Of a stretch of 6,598 nt of DNA, positions 5,561 to 6,598 are shown piece by piece. Each line of letters begins with the position of its first letter. Positions within the stretch are counted from its first letter, which is position 1. Source of the DNA: an uncultured Lachnospiraceae bacterium (GTDB lineage Bacteria > Bacillota > Clostridia > Lachnospirales > Lachnospiraceae); NCBI GenBank assembly GCA_948438565.1, contig CAOJLW010000120.1, positions 1-6,598 on the forward strand, written 5' to 3'. The notes beneath the pieces are model-generated. The model was not told the DNA's origin and did no database searches. It saw nothing but the letters and a program-made list of their open reading frames with translations. Both the position numbers and the translations under genes were made by a program.

Positions 5561-6598
5561 ATGATACAGGCAGCAGTTATGGGATATGGAACGATAGGTT
5601 CCGGAGTAGTGGAAGTATTAAATACCAACCGGGAGGGCATTAAAAAACGTGCCGGGGAAGAGATTGCGGTAAAATATATCCTGGACATTAGGGATTTTCC
5701 CGGCGATCCGATTGCGGACAAGGTTGTGCATGATTATCAAATCATCGTAGACGATCCGGAAATCCGGGTGGTTGTAGAGACAATGGGAGGGGTAGAACCG
5801 GCGTATACCTTTGTAAAAGCGATGTTAAATGCCGGGAAGCACGTCGCCACCTCGAATAAAGCCTTGGTTGCGGAAAAAGGAGCCGAGTTGATTGCGCTTG
5901 CCAAAGAAAAGAATGTGAATTTTTTGTTTGAAGCCAGCGTAGGCGGCGGCATACCCATTATCCGTCCGCTCAATTCTTCCCTGACTGCGGATGAAATCGA
6001 AGAGATTACGGGTATATTAAACGGAACGACCAACTATATGATGACTAAGATGGCCAGCGAAGGACTGGAATTTGCAGAGGTATTAAAAGATGCGCAGCAA
6101 AAAGGCTATGCGGAAAAGGATCCTTCCGCGGATGTGGAAGGGTACGACGCCTGCCGCAAAATTGCAATATTAACTTCACTGGTTTGCGGTAGACAGGTGG
6201 ATTTTCAGGAAATTCATACGGAAGGGATTACCAAGATCTCAGCGGCGGATATGAAATATGCCAAACAGATGGGGCGCGCGATTAAGCTTTTGGCTTCCAG
6301 TAAAAAGACGGAAGGCGGCTATGCGGCAATGGTAGCGCCATTTTTATTATCTCCGGCGCATCCGCTTTATAACGTCAATGATGTTTTTAACGCTATTTTT
6401 GTACATGGCAATGTGCTTGGCGACGCTATGTTTTATGGCAGCGGGGCGGGAAAACTGCCGACTGCTTCCGCAGTCGTAGCGGATATGATCGATATGGTCA
6501 AGCATATCGACCGCAATATCTGGGTGGAATGGAGTTCCAAAAAAGTGGATTTGGTGGATTTTGGAAGATCAGAACATTCCTTTTTCGTACGTACGACT
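5561..6598 (+). CDS. hom: Homoserine dehydrogenase, 3'-truncated by the window edge
   Basis: The enzyme reduces aspartate semialdehyde to homoserine with NAD(P)H, the branch point leading to threonine and methionine; it is cytoplasmic. The frame is open from ATG 5561 to the last base, 346 codons with no stop; family members are about 400-435 residues, so the C-terminus is missing. The Rossmann glycine motif is G8-Y-G10-T-I-G13. Conserved ATSNKALVAEKG includes Lys100. The substrate-binding and catalytic block reads GYAEKDPSADVEGYDACRKI, where Glu185, Asp196 and Lys200 correspond by spacing to Glu208, Asp219 and Lys223 of the yeast enzyme. LNGTTNYMM and VHGNVLGDAMFYGSGAGKLPTA are further family signatures. 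There is no aspartokinase fusion at the N-terminus, so it is monofunctional there. Whether a C-terminal ACT domain follows cannot be seen. The upstream ACT protein may supply or modulate regulation, which is an inference from position. Confidence 0.96.
   Translation, partial: MIQAAVMGYGTIGSGVVEVLNTNREGIKKRAGEEIAVKYILDIRDFPGDPIADKVVHDYQIIVDDPEIRVVVETMGGVEPAYTFVKAMLNAGKHVATSNKALVAEKGAELIALAKEKNVNFLFEASVGGGIPIIRPLNSSLTADEIEEITGILNGTTNYMMTKMASEGLEFAEVLKDAQQKGYAEKDPSADVEGYDACRKIAILTSLVCGRQVDFQEIHTEGITKISAADMKYAKQMGRAIKLLASSKKTEGGYAAMVAPFLLSPAHPLYNVNDVFNAIFVHGNVLGDAMFYGSGAGKLPTASAVVADMIDMVKHIDRNIWVEWSSKKVDLVDFGRSEHSFFVRTT

Noticed and set aside
5419..5721. A minus-strand ORF spanning the ACT-hom junction
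   Set aside because: It runs antisense to two well-supported genes, including the Rossmann region of hom, and shows no motif.

Overview
The window is a densely packed stretch of bacterial chromosome. All eight recognisable genes lie on the + strand, with junctions ranging from an 11-base overlap to a 55-base gap. Gene content and protein style point to an anaerobic Firmicute of the Clostridia, most likely Lachnospiraceae-like. The main pointers are the FtsX N-terminus (MRISTIGYTLKQG), the release factor 2 leader ending in DSL before the frameshift, and a PheB-type ACT protein directly upstream of homoserine dehydrogenase. The taxonomic call is made from memory of these families, not from a search.

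Positions 1-3245 hold a cell-envelope block. It contains the 3' part of ftsE (ATPase of the FtsEX complex), complete ftsX, a membrane-anchored PDZ/S41 carboxy-terminal processing protease, and a small VanZ-family membrane protein. ftsE/ftsX and the protease/VanZ pair overlap at their start and stop codons, so translational coupling is likely. No peptidoglycan hydrolase gene sits between ftsX and the protease.

Positions 3251-4391 encode peptide chain release factor 2 (prfB). Codon 26 is an in-frame TGA in the context CTT TGA C, the classical autoregulatory +1 frameshift site. The gene must be annotated as a joined CDS; read in one frame it looks N-terminally truncated. Its ribosome binding site overlaps the stop codon of the VanZ gene.

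Positions 4412-6598 hold a secreted or membrane-anchored protein with a TPM-like domain, a 147-residue ACT-domain protein of the PheB family, and the first 346 codons of homoserine dehydrogenase (hom), which runs off the right edge. The last two form a recognised amino-acid metabolism pair.

There is no gene-free stretch over 300 bases. I saw no tRNA, rRNA, CRISPR array, insertion sequence, riboswitch or convincing intrinsic terminator. The window looks like ordinary conserved core genome. I did not find a previously undescribed system; the points worth a second look are mostly about recoding and gene-neighbourhood details.
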